NCBI GenBank assembly: GCA_011049175.1
Contig: DSCJ01000126.1
Span: 1 to 40,964 of the forward strand
DNA: 40,964 bases
Source: Bacteroidota bacterium
GTDB lineage: Bacteria > Bacteroidota > Bacteroidia > Bacteroidales > VadinHA17
Direction of reading: 5' to 3'
The notes below the pieces were generated by a model that was not told the origin of the DNA, did no database searches, and was given only the letters and a program-made list of their open reading frames with translations. Within the stretch, counting starts at the first letter, position 1; the number at the start of each line of letters is the position of its first letter. This document shows, piece by piece, positions 1-8,308 of the stretch. A program made the position numbers and the translations under genes.

Positions 1-69
1 CGATACGTCAAGCATCAGGAGAAAGAAGAAAAACTTGAAGAAGATCAACAGCATAAGTTTGATTTTTAA
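1..69 (+). CDS. 3' end of an unidentified protein (partial)
   Basis: The frame is open from the first base and stops with TAA at 67-69. It gives a 22-residue, strongly charged tail (many Lys, Glu and Gln, ending DFDF-like in HKFDF). Such tails are common at the C-terminus of membrane or secretion proteins, but nothing here identifies the family. A hairpin follows directly, which is consistent with a gene end. The rest of the gene lies outside the window. Confidence 0.5.
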   Translation, partial: RYVKHQEKEEKLEEDQQHKFDF

Positions 70-70
70 A

Positions 71-113
71 GCCCCCTATGGGGGCGACTCAAAGCCACCT
101 TCTAAGAAGGTGG
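71..113. terminator. Two adjacent hairpins between convergent gene ends
   Basis: There are two perfect stems. The first is GCCCCC-TAT-GGGGGC at 71-85. The second is CCACCTTCT-A-AGAAGGTGG at 95-113. They lie between the + strand stop at 69 and the minus-strand SDR stop at 132. Read on the minus strand, the first stem is followed by TTTAAAAA, so it can end SDR transcription. Read on the plus strand, neither has a real U-tract. A bidirectional terminator region is the likeliest role. Confidence 0.55.
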
Positions 114-131
114 ATATTTACTTCAAAGATA

Positions 132-893
132 TTACGCGGTCATTCCCCCATCGATCGGGTTGATGGTTCCTGTGATGAACTCACTGTCGGGTCCGGCCAG
201 GAACAGGGCCAGTTTTGCCACTTCCTCATTGGTGGCATATCGTCCCAGCGGGATCATTTTTTCGAAACCTTCCTTAGCGTTGGTGCCCTGGCCCGGTGCA
301 AATCCTTCTTCCAGGGAGCGCATCATCCGGTTATCGACCGGCGACGGATTGATGGTGTTTACCCTGATCTTGTATGGAGCTCCTTCCAGGGCAGCCGATT
401 TCATCATTCCGTTCACCGCATGCTTGCTGGTTACGTAAGGTAAAACATTGGGCGTACCCGAAATACCGGCCACCGAAGAGGTTATCATGATGCTTCCCCC
501 GTTTTTCTTCATATGGGGAAAAACATAACGCAGTCCGTAATATGCTCCTTTTACGTTCACATCGATTACTTTGTGGAATTCGTCCATAGGGTATTCGTCG
601 AGGGGCTTTACTTTGCCTTCCACGCCGGCATTATTAAAGAATACGTCAATTTTTCCGTATTTCTCGATGGTTTTCTCCACATAATTTTTAACCTGGTCTT
701 CCTTGCTTACATCGGCCACCACGTATGATGCCTTTTCTTCGCCAATTTCTTTCACGGTTTCCTTCAGGGTCTGCCCGTCAATATCTACCAGCATCACTTT
801 TGCTCCTTCTTCGGCAAATAATTTTCCTGCCGTGGAACCGATGCCTCCCGATCCTCCGGTTATCAATACTACTTTGTCTTGAAATTTCCTCAT
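132..893 (-). CDS. SDR-family NAD(P)-dependent oxidoreductase
   Basis: This 253-residue protein has the length and every landmark of a classical short-chain dehydrogenase. The Rossmann glycine motif TGGSGGIG is at about 12-19, Asp37 ends beta-2, NNAG is at 87-90, the catalytic Ser is in ITSS around 139-140, and the active-site Tyr153/Lys157 are in PYVTSKH. It ends in the usual GGMTA tail. Asp at the end of beta-2 suggests NAD(H) rather than NADP(H). The substrate cannot be told from sequence; glucose 1-dehydrogenase, 3-oxoacyl reductase and sugar or alcohol dehydrogenases all look like this. It is cytoplasmic and monocistronic, divergent from the small lipoprotein gene. An inverted repeat in its leader may regulate it. 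Confidence 0.9.
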   Translation of the reverse strand: MRKFQDKVVLITGGSGGIGSTAGKLFAEEGAKVMLVDIDGQTLKETVKEIGEEKASYVVADVSKEDQVKNYVEKTIEKYGKIDVFFNNAGVEGKVKPLDEYPMDEFHKVIDVNVKGAYYGLRYVFPHMKKNGGSIMITSSVAGISGTPNVLPYVTSKHAVNGMMKSAALEGAPYKIRVNTINPSPVDNRMMRSLEEGFAPGQGTNAKEGFEKMIPLGRYATNEEVAKLALFLAGPDSEFITGTINPIDGGMTA

Positions 894-926
894 GGTTTTC
901 TTCTTTTTCCTGTTATACTTATCACA

Positions 927-953
927 TGAACAAAAAAAAGGGGTTTTTGTTCA
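927..953. promoter_or_regulatory. Perfect 10-bp inverted repeat in divergent leader
   Basis: TGAACAAAAA (927-936) and TTTTTGTTCA (944-953) are exact reverse complements around a 7-base AAAGGGG loop. The repeat lies 34 bp before the SDR start codon and 53 bp before the lipoprotein start, in their shared divergent region. It could be an operator for a dimeric regulator, or a leader hairpin. No gene ends here, so a terminator is less likely. Confidence 0.4.
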
Positions 954-1005
954 GGTTGACGCAACCGGCAGAGCCGTTTATTCATCTTACATTCAAAACG
1001 ATTGT

Positions 1006-1380
1006 ATGAAGCGTCTGGTTGCGGTTTTTTTTGTTTCTGTTCTGTTTCTGTCATCCTGTGAAAAAGAAGCGCTTGTTTTCACCGGACAGGTTACCGCATC
1101 CATTCAGGGTGATGATCTGAAAATTTCCAACGGCACCCATTACCGTATATATTTTATTGTGATGGAAGCTTCCTGCGCCGATATCTGGCCCTGGCAACCC
1201 ATGACCGACGGACCCAACTTCATTGAAGGCGGGCGTTACCGGCTAAGACCCCTTTCCAATATTCAGTGCTGTTCTACCCGCTCCGGCGTGGAGGTGGGGG
1301 ATGAAATACTGGTATACTGGTGGGAAGACGACTGGGAAGACGGCCAGGAACTGAACCGGATCAGACTGGTGGTAAGATAA
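1006..1380 (+). CDS. Small predicted lipoprotein, unknown function
   Basis: I take the ATG at 1006, which begins MKRLVAVFFVSVLFLSSC. This is a classic lipoprotein signal with lipobox LSSC and an acidic +2 region (EKE). The frame is open from 892, but the upstream part is a low-complexity Phe-rich translation of intergenic DNA. The mature part is about 107 residues. It has a short beta-rich opening (FTGQVTASIQ), two adjacent Cys (QCCS), and a Trp/Asp-rich end (YWWEDDWEDGQE). I recognise no family. It is probably anchored on the periplasmic side of a membrane or at the surface. Confidence 0.7.
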   Translation: MKRLVAVFFVSVLFLSSCEKEALVFTGQVTASIQGDDLKISNGTHYRIYFIVMEASCADIWPWQPMTDGPNFIEGGRYRLRPLSNIQCCSTRSGVEVGDEILVYWWEDDWEDGQELNRIRLVVR

Positions 1381-1695
1381 ATTCCCTTTGTGCGGGGAAG
1401 AAGGGCTCCGCACCAAAATATATTCCCATACCCATATCTCTGATTTTCCCGCATTCTGTGACATTCCGTTCACAGGGTGGTCTGGTTATTTGCTTGTGGT
1501 TTGCAGCCTCACTTGTTTTATCACTGGCAGAACAGAAGCCGGTAATTGTTACGGGCCTGCAGAACAAGGGATGCAATATTCCATGCTCTCTTATGCAATA
1601 ATATGGAAAAGGATAGGGGAAAATTATATAATTTCTATATTTGTTTCATACAGAACCACGAAACATTATTGGTAATTCCTAAAAATTCACTTTAC
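1381..1695 (+). other. Non-coding gap with transporter promoter
   Basis: This 315-base stretch holds no convincing gene. A GTGCGG/CCGCAC hairpin (1390-1413) just after the lipoprotein stop might slow or end transcription but lacks a U-tract. A consensus Bacteroidota -7 box lies near the right end at 1636-1643. The rest shows nothing distinctive. Confidence 0.5.
1636..1643 (+). promoter_or_regulatory. Bacteroidota -7 box (TATATTTG) for the sugar transporter
   Basis: TATATTTG matches TAnnTTTG exactly and ends 52 bases before the chosen transporter ATG. No clear -33 TTTG is present. The box falls inside the longer open frame, which argues for the ATG at 1696. Confidence 0.5.
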
Positions 1696-3066
1696 ATGGA
1701 AAAACGCAACAATAATTTGCTTGTTGGCATGACCGTTTTTGGAGCCATCTTCTTCATTTTCGGCTTTGCCACCACGTTTATTATCACACTCAGTGCGCCG
1801 GTAAAAGCCATTTTCAATCTTTCGGAATTTGCCGCGCAGCTCCTCTCATCGGCCTTTTTTCTGGCCTATCCCCTGATGTCTATTCCTACAGGGAAGATCA
1901 TCGACCGGATGGGTTACAAATGGACCGTTGTGGCCGGGCTGTTACTGATGGCCCTGGGAAGCTTTATTTTTATCCCGGCTGCCAGGATCCCATCTTTCCC
2001 CATCTTTCTGCTCGGTACCTTTATCCTGGCTGTGGGGGTTGTATTCCTTCAGGTGGCTGCCAATCCCTATGTAACGGCTATCGGACCTGACAGTACTGCT
2101 TCCAGCCGTCTGAACCTGACGCAGGCGCTGAACTCGGTAGCTACCATGGTGGCTCCCTGGCTTATTTCCGTTGCCATTTTCAGGGGGCTGAACCTGCCTG
2201 CCGACGACAGCCTGATCACCCCGGAACAGGGTTTGATGGCGGCCGAAAGGGTTCCCCTTCCTTTCATTATGATGGGATTCATTGTCATTGCCGTGGCTAT
2301 TGCCATTCTGGCCATCAAGCTGCCGGTACTTGAGAAAGGGACCGGCGTGAAAAAAAATGTGTGGAAATACCCGCATGTAGTACTGGGAGCCTTTGCCATT
2401 TTTGCCTATGTTGGGGCCGAAGTGGGTAATGCCGGTCTGATTGTGAACTACCTAAAAAACGCGGTGGAAGGTGTTGATGCGGAAATGGCTTCCACTTATG
2501 CAGCCATATACTGGGGAGGAGCGATGATCGGCCGGTTTTTCGGTTCGTTCATGTTCTCGGAAATGAAGCAAACGAAAAAACTGGCCTACATGTTCCCCGT
2601 TCTGGGTCTGGCTTTTATTTCCGGCTCATTTGTCACCGACTGGAACTGGTCGATCGGGCTCACCTTTACTATTGTGGCCCTGGTGAATTTTGTGATCATG
2701 CAGATCGGTACCGGGAAAGCGGCCCGTACCCTGGCTATTTTTGCCCTGGTAACGGCTCTGCTGGATATTACCACCACCTTTACCACAGGACATATCGCTC
2801 TTTGGACGGTAATATCCATCGGCCTGTTCAACTCGATCATGTTCCCGAACATCTTCTCGCTGGCGGTGAAAGACCTTGATAAGGCCGAGCTGAGCGGTGC
2901 TTCGGGTCTGATCAATTCCCTGATCATCGGCGGAGCAGTCATTCCACCCATCATGGGCGGGATTGCCGATAATTTCGGTTATACCTGGGCTTTCCTCGTT
3001 CCCGCGATATGTTACCTGTATATATTCTACTATGCAGTGAGGGGGAATTTTATCAGGAAACAATAA
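1696..3066 (+). CDS. FHS-family sugar:H+ symporter (FucP/GluP-like MFS)
   Basis: The 456-residue polytopic protein has about 12 membrane segments. The features of the fucose-galactose-glucose:H+ symporter branch of MFS are present: FFIFGFATTF in helix 1, GKIIDRMGYK in loop 2-3, and the family-typical stretch VAANPYV..GPDSTASSRLNLTQALNS. It should import a hexose across the inner membrane with a proton. I start at MEKRNNN (1696), because the 50 residues upstream are intergenic translation containing the promoter box. The ROK kinase begins 35 bp downstream on the same strand, so the two likely form an uptake-phosphorylation operon. That neighbour favours glucose, galactose or GlcNAc over fucose. 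Confidence 0.9.
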   Translation: MEKRNNNLLVGMTVFGAIFFIFGFATTFIITLSAPVKAIFNLSEFAAQLLSSAFFLAYPLMSIPTGKIIDRMGYKWTVVAGLLLMALGSFIFIPAARIPSFPIFLLGTFILAVGVVFLQVAANPYVTAIGPDSTASSRLNLTQALNSVATMVAPWLISVAIFRGLNLPADDSLITPEQGLMAAERVPLPFIMMGFIVIAVAIAILAIKLPVLEKGTGVKKNVWKYPHVVLGAFAIFAYVGAEVGNAGLIVNYLKNAVEGVDAEMASTYAAIYWGGAMIGRFFGSFMFSEMKQTKKLAYMFPVLGLAFISGSFVTDWNWSIGLTFTIVALVNFVIMQIGTGKAARTLAIFALVTALLDITTTFTTGHIALWTVISIGLFNSIMFPNIFSLAVKDLDKAELSGASGLINSLIIGGAVIPPIMGGIADNFGYTWAFLVPAICYLYIFYYAVRGNFIRKQ

Positions 3067-3101
3067 GTTCGTTTTATGTACCAAATTAAATAGCGATCAA
3101 T

Positions 3102-4073
3102 ATGAAAAAAGTAACCATTGGTGTAGATATCGGAGGAACCAATACCAAACTTGGCATAGTGGACCAGGAGGGAAATGTGCTGGATAAGGATAACATACTG
3201 ACCCCTGCGCATGGAGATGCACAGAAGTACATCGAAGAGCTGTCAGCTGCCATAAAAAAACTGATTGAGGCGGTTCAGTCAAATGAGCCCATCGACGTGT
3301 TGGGTATAGGAATAGGGGCTCCTAACGGTAATTATTATAGTGGGACTATTGAATATGCGCCGAATCTTTCTTTTAAAGGTGTGGTGCCCTTCATTGAAAT
3401 GCTGGGCAGGCAATTTACCGGACTCACCCTGGCCATGACCAACGACGCCAATGCGGCTGCCATGGGGGAAATGGTATACGGAGGTGCACAGGGAATGAAG
3501 AATTTTGTCATGTTTACCCTGGGTACGGGCGTGGGAAGCGGCCTGGTGGTTAACGGCGATTTGGTATACGGTCATGACGGTTTTGCCGGTGAATGCGGCC
3601 ATACCACCCTGGTCCCGGGAGGACGGTTGTGTGGCTGCGGAGCAAGGGGACACCTGGAAGCCTATTGCTCGGCGCCAGGTATGAAACGGACGGCATTCGA
3701 GATCATGGTGCGTGACAATGCCACCGACAGCCTGCTGGCAGGAATCTCTTTCAATGAAATGGATTCGAAAATGATCTATGAAGCAGCACAGAAAGGCGAC
3801 AGGGTGGCGCTGGAAGTGTTCGAACAAACCGGCAGGTGGCTGGGTCAGGGACTGGCCGATACGGTGCACCACCTGAGCCCGGAAGCCATATTCCTGTTCG
3901 GAGGGCCCACAGCCGCCGGCGACCTGATCTTCAAACCCACCATTGAAAGCATGGAAGAACATCTGCTTCCTGTATTCAAGAAAAAGGTGAAGGTGCTTCC
4001 ATCCGAACTGTCCATGGGTGATGCCGCCATTGTGGGAGCCAGCGCTCTGGTGTGGAAAGAACTGGAAAAATAA
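3102..4073 (+). CDS. ROK-family sugar kinase (probable glucokinase)
   Basis: The 323-residue protein has the ROK layout. The phosphate-binding loop DIGGTNTK is at 9-16, catalytic Asp115 is in TNDANAAA, the ATP-binding GTGVGSG is at 141-147, and zinc-site His167 (GHTT) is followed by CGCGARGHLEAY at 177-188. In the usual CxCGxxGCxE motif the third Cys is replaced by His184, which could still bind zinc. It should phosphorylate a hexose, most likely glucose, in the cytoplasm. It follows the FHS transporter by 35 bp in the same operon and is closed by a strong terminator at 4092-4130. N-acetylglucosamine or mannose kinase are alternatives. Confidence 0.9.
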   Translation: MKKVTIGVDIGGTNTKLGIVDQEGNVLDKDNILTPAHGDAQKYIEELSAAIKKLIEAVQSNEPIDVLGIGIGAPNGNYYSGTIEYAPNLSFKGVVPFIEMLGRQFTGLTLAMTNDANAAAMGEMVYGGAQGMKNFVMFTLGTGVGSGLVVNGDLVYGHDGFAGECGHTTLVPGGRLCGCGARGHLEAYCSAPGMKRTAFEIMVRDNATDSLLAGISFNEMDSKMIYEAAQKGDRVALEVFEQTGRWLGQGLADTVHHLSPEAIFLFGGPTAAGDLIFKPTIESMEEHLLPVFKKKVKVLPSELSMGDAAIVGASALVWKELEK

Positions 4074-4091
4074 AAATGCCGGCACATTATT

Positions 4092-4130
4092 AAAAGAACG
4101 GGTTCCGCAAAAGGATCCCGTTCTTTTTTT
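4092..4130 (+). terminator. Rho-independent terminator of the sugar operon
   Basis: AAAGAACGGG pairs with CCCGTTCTTT around a short loop, and the stem is extended by TCC/GGA with one mismatch. A run of T follows at 4123-4130. It lies 18 bp after the kinase stop and also faces the convergent DUF4468 gene. Confidence 0.9.
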
Positions 4131-4149
4131 ATCCGGCAGCCCACTGCTG

Positions 4150-4701
4150 TTATATAGCCGTGCGGGCCATGAATTCCTTCAGGGAACGGATCAGCCGGTG
4201 CACTTCGGCATCCAGATTCCTGGCATTGTCATTCAGGCTGTCCAGATCGTAAATATTGAAATATTCATTTTCTTCCAGGGGGCCTTCATAAGGTGCATCC
4301 ATGTGGGGAACCAGCAGGGTGCTGGTGAAGGTGTAGAAATCAGAAATTTCGTATTCCAGGAAGCCGTCGCCCGCGTGCGCTTTGAAACTGGCGTTTACCC
4401 ACCAGAACCGGATCCTGGCGGAAGAGGTGATGTTCATCTGCACCGAAGCATGCAGAAATCCGTGTTCGGGAATCTGATAAACCGGACCGAAACTTCCCCT
4501 GAATTCATGGAAATAAGAAAGCCATATATGCACTTTATCCAGTATTTCTCCGGCGGAATATCCGGGAATGTCGAATTTTCCGGCATAAGTTACCTTACCG
4601 GTTTCGGAGCTTACCGGAAGACTCAGAGAATCGCTCTGGGCGAAACCCTGCAGCTGAATCCAGGCAAGAACGGCCAGCAGGCAAATCCGTGTACTTTTCA
4701 T
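4150..4701 (-). CDS. Secreted DUF4468-like protein
   Basis: This 183-residue protein begins with a clear signal peptide (MKSTRICLLAVLAWIQLQ, cleavage near GFAQ-SD). The mature part opens with LPVSSETGKVTYAGKFDIPG and then EILDKVHIWL. This is the pattern of DUF4468, a small TBP-like-fold domain found in exported Bacteroidota proteins: a hydrophobic strand, G-K-V-x-Y, then a helix ending in W. A beta-rich middle part and a C-terminal helix follow. Its function is unknown. It starts 17 bp after the permease gene and so is probably cotranscribed with it. The DUF assignment is by eye. Confidence 0.7.
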   Translation of the reverse strand: MKSTRICLLAVLAWIQLQGFAQSDSLSLPVSSETGKVTYAGKFDIPGYSAGEILDKVHIWLSYFHEFRGSFGPVYQIPEHGFLHASVQMNITSSARIRFWWVNASFKAHAGDGFLEYEISDFYTFTSTLLVPHMDAPYEGPLEENEYFNIYDLDSLNDNARNLDAEVHRLIRSLKEFMARTAI

Positions 4702-4718
4702 ATCGGGTTATTATTACA

Positions 4719-6134
4719 TTATTCATATCGTAAGGCCTGCACGGGATCGACCCGTGCAGCCCTGGCCGCCGGATACAGTCCGGCTGCGAGACTGACCAGA
4801 ACGGAGAACAGGACCGATCCGGCCAGCAGCCACCAGGGAAAATAAAACAGGTCAACCGGTTCCTCCATTTCAGCTGCCAACTGGATCCGGATAACGAGGT
4901 TGGCCCCCCGGGTAACCAGCCATCCCAGCGCCAGTCCGAATATTCCTCCGAAAAAGCCGATAGTGGCAGCCTCGGCAAAGAACGACCACCGGATCATTTT
5001 TCTGCTGGCGCCCACCGATTTCATGATGCCGATTTCTCGGATCCTTTCCATGATCGACATGATCATGGTGTTGATAATGCCCAGGGCCGCCACGAACAGG
5101 GCGATGAAGCCGATAGCCCCCAGCAGCGACTGGAAGATCAGGAATTGTTGTTTGAATTCTTCCAGTTGGTCGTTCATGCTGAATACCCCCAGCCCCATGT
5201 TTTCCACAGCCTTGAGGACCGGGGTGGTGAAACGGGAATCTTTTACCCTGACATACAGGGAAGAATAGGTATTCTGCCCCGTTGCGGGATTCAACAGGTC
5301 CCATACACTGTTGAATCCCAGGCGGGGCATGCTTTCTGCCAATCCGGGACTCACCATGACATCCCCTCTGAACCGGTTGAATCCCATGTCGCTTGAATAA
5401 TCCATAATACCTGCAATCCTGACCGGGGTTTCGTATTCTTTCAGCAGGTCCTTTCCGCCGGGTATGGCTATGTGGCCTGAGGCCAGGGATATGCCGGAAG
5501 GATCGAACGACACGCTGACCAAACCGGCCGGCTGGCCGATCAGGGAATCTACCGGAAGAAAACACATGTCTTCAGTTGCTTCCTGGGGTGCCCGGTCGTT
5601 TTTTAAAACCGGCGTGATCTGTATGTTGTGGAGTACTTCCCTGCGAACCACAATCTGACCGGATGAATCGGAAGAATAGAATGCTCCGGCCAGCAACCTG
5701 TTGAACGGGGGGTATCCGGCCATACGGGCCGGGATCATCTGTAGCTGTACCCGGGTTTCCCTGTCGCGGAAGCGGATCCTGGCCGGAATGATCACGTCGG
5801 GGATCACAATCTCCACGCCGGGAAGGCGGCTGATGGTATCGATCACCGAATCGGTAAGGAATATTTCAGGTTGCCGGGCAATCTCACCTGGCGAGGGAAT
5901 GCTTCCCGACATAACCGCTTCTATTCCCGAACCGGAAGGGAAAATGGTAAGGCTGGTAAACAGATCGTTTGCAGAAAAAGCGTCGGTAACGTTTTTTCGC
6001 AGACCTGTCCCGAACGACATCATGGATGAAAGGGCTCCGATGCCCACCGTTACCCCCAGGAGTGTCAGGAACGTTCGCAGCCTGCTTCGAAAGAGGTTCT
6101 CCATTCCCATCATGATCATATCAATCCATCTCAT
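4719..6134 (-). CDS. MacB/FtsX-family ABC transporter permease
   Basis: The 471-residue protein has the MacB-type order. It has an N-terminal cytoplasmic amphipathic start and membrane helix at about 20-42 (TFLTLLGVTVGIGALSSMMS). A large periplasmic MacB_PCD region of about 270 residues follows. Three C-terminal helices form the FtsX domain, with IMERIREIGIMKSVGAS in the cytoplasmic loop, the part that contacts the ATPase. It ends with the typical ARVDPVQALRYE. Such permeases power lipoprotein release, peptide or antibiotic efflux by mechanotransmission. No ATPase gene is next to it in this window, which is unusual. The only partner in the transcription unit is the secreted DUF4468 protein downstream. 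Confidence 0.92.
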   Translation of the reverse strand: MRWIDMIMMGMENLFRSRLRTFLTLLGVTVGIGALSSMMSFGTGLRKNVTDAFSANDLFTSLTIFPSGSGIEAVMSGSIPSPGEIARQPEIFLTDSVIDTISRLPGVEIVIPDVIIPARIRFRDRETRVQLQMIPARMAGYPPFNRLLAGAFYSSDSSGQIVVRREVLHNIQITPVLKNDRAPQEATEDMCFLPVDSLIGQPAGLVSVSFDPSGISLASGHIAIPGGKDLLKEYETPVRIAGIMDYSSDMGFNRFRGDVMVSPGLAESMPRLGFNSVWDLLNPATGQNTYSSLYVRVKDSRFTTPVLKAVENMGLGVFSMNDQLEEFKQQFLIFQSLLGAIGFIALFVAALGIINTMIMSIMERIREIGIMKSVGASRKMIRWSFFAEAATIGFFGGIFGLALGWLVTRGANLVIRIQLAAEMEEPVDLFYFPWWLLAGSVLFSVLVSLAAGLYPAARAARVDPVQALRYE

Positions 6135-6160
6135 GGGGCAGGTTTTTCAAAACGGTTTTC

Positions 6161-6168
6161 CAAAGATA
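6161..6168 (-). promoter_or_regulatory. -7 box (TATCTTTG) for the permease operon
   Basis: Read on the minus strand the bases are TATCTTTG, an exact TAnnTTTG match, about 26 bases before the permease ATG. They lie after the rocD terminator, so the permease-DUF4468 pair has its own start of transcription. No good -33 box is seen. Confidence 0.45.
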
Positions 6169-6201
6169 CCTTTTCCGGTGAATATTTTGTGTGCAGCCAG
6201 T

Positions 6202-6230
6202 AAAAAAGCCTGCCCCGGTAAGGCAGGCTT
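6202..6230 (-). terminator. Rho-independent terminator of rocD
   Basis: Read on the minus strand, AAGCCTGCC pairs with GGCAGGCTT and six T residues follow. It lies 28 bases after the rocD stop codon and separates it from the permease operon. Confidence 0.9.
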
Positions 6231-6257
6231 TGATACGGCATCGGCAATGCACTTTTT

Positions 6258-7472
6258 TTATTCGAACTGTTTGAACGTTCCCTTGATCCTTTCCATGGCA
6301 TCCCGCAGTTCTTTCTCTTTGATCACCAGGGGAGGAGCGAAGCGGATAATGTGTCCGTGGGTGGGCTTGGCCAGCACGCCGTTTTCTTTCATGGCTACAC
6401 ATACATCCCAGGCGGTTTTTCCACCCTTCGGCCTGATCACCACGGCGTTCAAAAGGCCTTTTCCTCTTACCTTTACGATCATTTCCGAGGGAATGCTGCT
6501 GAATTCTTTCCGGAATATTTTACCGAGCTTTTCCGCCCTTTCGGCCAGTTTTTCTTCTTTCACCACCTCGAGGGCGGCAATTGCCACCCTGGCTGCAATG
6601 GGGTTTCCTCCGAAGGTAGACCCGTGTTCGCCGGGCTTGATGGTGAGCATGATCTCGTTGTCGGCAAGTACGGCCGATACCGGATACACACCTCCCGACA
6701 GGGCTTTTCCAAGGATCAGGATATCGGGACGGACCTCTTCGTGATGGCAGGCCAGCAGCTTACCCGTACGGGCAATGCCGGTCTGCACCTCATCGGCAAT
6801 GAACAGTACATTATGTTTTGAACAGAGGTCCCTTACTTTTTTCAGGTAACCGTCGTCGGGGACATTCACACCGGCTTCTCCCTGGATAGGTTCCACCAGG
6901 AAGGCGGCGATGTTCTTATTGTCCTCCAGTGTTTTTTCCAGGGCATCCGGGTCGTTGTAAGGAATGGTGACGAAACCGGGTGTGTAGGGTCCGTACCCTT
7001 TCCGGGCGTCGGGATCGGTGGAGAAAGAAACCACGGTGATGGTTCTTCCATGGAAATTCCCTTCACAGGTTACGATCACAGCCTCGTCTTCGGCCGTACC
7101 TTTTACATTATAGGCCCATTTGCGGGCCAGTTTCAGGGCCGTTTCCACCCCTTCCGCTCCCGTATTCATGGGAAGCACCTTGTCATATCCAAAGTATCGG
7201 GTAACGTACTCTTCAAATTCCCCCAGTACGCTGTTGTAAAAAGCCCTGGAGGTAAGCGTCAGCTTTTTGGCCTGTTTGGTCATGGCCTTGACGATCTTCG
7301 GGTGGCAATGACCCTGGTTCACCGCCGAATAGGCGGAAAGAAAGTCATAGTAACGCTTGCCTTCCACATCCCATACATAGGGACCTTCGCCTTTATCCAG
7401 CACCACCGGCAGAGGATGGTAATTGTGTGCTCCGTAACGTTCTTCCCGTTCAATAAATTTCTGTGTTTTCAT
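6258..7472 (-). CDS. rocD: Ornithine--oxo-acid aminotransferase
   Basis: This 404-residue class-III PLP aminotransferase transfers the delta-amino group of ornithine to 2-oxoglutarate, giving glutamate semialdehyde for proline or glutamate metabolism. It is cytoplasmic. The N-terminus ([15 protein letters not shown]) and [14 protein letters not shown] around 45-58 are specific to ornithine aminotransferases. [14 protein letters not shown] is at 101-114, Asp227 is in IADEVQTG, and the Schiff-base Lys256 is in [16 protein letters not shown] closes the cofactor site. The length is normal. It is a single-gene unit with a good promoter at 7574-7603 and its own terminator. Acetylornithine aminotransferase is the nearest alternative but the N-terminal motifs argue against it. 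Confidence 0.95.
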   Translation of the reverse strand: MKTQKFIEREERYGAHNYHPLPVVLDKGEGPYVWDVEGKRYYDFLSAYSAVNQGHCHPKIVKAMTKQAKKLTLTSRAFYNSVLGEFEEYVTRYFGYDKVLPMNTGAEGVETALKLARKWAYNVKGTAEDEAVIVTCEGNFHGRTITVVSFSTDPDARKGYGPYTPGFVTIPYNDPDALEKTLEDNKNIAAFLVEPIQGEAGVNVPDDGYLKKVRDLCSKHNVLFIADEVQTGIARTGKLLACHHEEVRPDILILGKALSGGVYPVSAVLADNEIMLTIKPGEHGSTFGGNPIAARVAIAALEVVKEEKLAERAEKLGKIFRKEFSSIPSEMIVKVRGKGLLNAVVIRPKGGKTAWDVCVAMKENGVLAKPTHGHIIRFAPPLVIKEKELRDAMERIKGTFKQFE

Positions 7473-7573
7473 AATTGGTTACTATTTGCTGTTCATGATT
7501 CGGCATTTCCGGTTGAACCGCCTGCAGACCTTTCACGGAATCCGGAGAAGGTTTTTTGACGGCAGGTGACCCG

Positions 7574-7603
7574 CAAAAATACTGATTTTTTCGGCTGTTC
7601 CAA
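7574..7603 (-). promoter_or_regulatory. Complete Bacteroidota promoter for rocD
   Basis: On the minus strand, TTG (7601-7603) is followed after 19 bp by TATTTTTG (7574-7581). This is the best -33/-7 pair in the window. It predicts a leader of roughly 95 bases before the rocD ATG. Confidence 0.6.
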
Positions 7604-7711
7604 TTTTTCAGGTGGGGATAATGCAGGCCGGGCTTCAAAACATTTTTTTGCCCGCTTTGTTTAATTTTCATAGATTGATGATGATTTCTGCAAATTGTAC
7701 CGTTCAAATTC

Positions 7712-8308
7712 ATGAAACAGATGAAGAAACCAGAGAAAATAAATCAGGGGATAAGGGAAAGGCGCAGTCACGTGATTTTTTCGCCGGAATCCCTTTCCCA
7801 TGAAATAATCCGTTTACTGGTTGAAGCGGCCAGGTGGGCCCCAAGTTCTTTCAACCAGCAACCCTGGCGTTTTATCTATGCCAGGCGGGAAGAAAATGAT
7901 GAATGGTTGCATATGTTCGATCTGCTTCTTCCGGGAAATAGAGAATGGGTTCAGCACCATGTGCCTGTTCTTATGATGACCCTGGCCGAAATGGTGCCTT
8001 CCGGAAGAAAGGAACCCAATATTTATGCCTGGCATGATGTAGGGCTGGCTACTTCGCAGTTGCTGGTACAGGCCGCTTCCATGGGGCTGGCTACTCACCC
8101 GATGGGCGGATTCGACAGGGAGAAAGCCATGGAAGTGATGCGTATCCCCGAACCTTTCCGCCCGGTGGCCATGCTGGCCCTGGGATATCCCGGCCGGCCG
8201 GAAGATGTGCCTGAAGGGCTGGTGCAACGCGACCGGAAAGAGCGAACCAGAAATCCTCCGGAAACCATGCTCTTTCGTGGCCGGTGGGGGACGGAAACAG
8301 GCCGCTGA
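7712..8308 (+). CDS. Nitroreductase-family FMN oxidoreductase
   Basis: The 198-residue protein is of the usual size for this flavin enzyme. The FMN phosphate-binding RERRSHVIF, which resembles the family's RRSxRxF, is near the N-terminus. LLVEAARWAPSSFNQQPWRF is the classic FMN/dimer motif. A middle WHDVGLATSQLLVQAASMGLATHPMGGFD precedes a C-terminal LALGYPG. It should use NAD(P)H to reduce nitro compounds, quinones or enones; the real substrate is unknown. It is cytoplasmic. An in-frame ATG three codons later (7721) is an equally possible start. It is divergent from rocD, and its stop directly abuts the stop of the convergent TonB receptor gene. Confidence 0.9.
   Translation: MKQMKKPEKINQGIRERRSHVIFSPESLSHEIIRLLVEAARWAPSSFNQQPWRFIYARREENDEWLHMFDLLLPGNREWVQHHVPVLMMTLAEMVPSGRKEPNIYAWHDVGLATSQLLVQAASMGLATHPMGGFDREKAMEVMRIPEPFRPVAMLALGYPGRPEDVPEGLVQRDRKERTRNPPETMLFRGRWGTETGR

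Noticed and set aside
1546-1695. N-terminal extension of the sugar transporter
   Set aside because: It contains the TATATTTG promoter box and reads as intergenic translation; the downstream start fits the family.
3279-4085. 268-residue minus-strand frame opposite the ROK kinase
   Set aside because: It has no motif, and the plus strand encodes a complete ROK kinase.
4018-4845. 275-residue plus-strand frame over the terminator and the DUF4468 gene
   Set aside because: It runs through a strong terminator and two minus-strand genes, with no recognisable domain.
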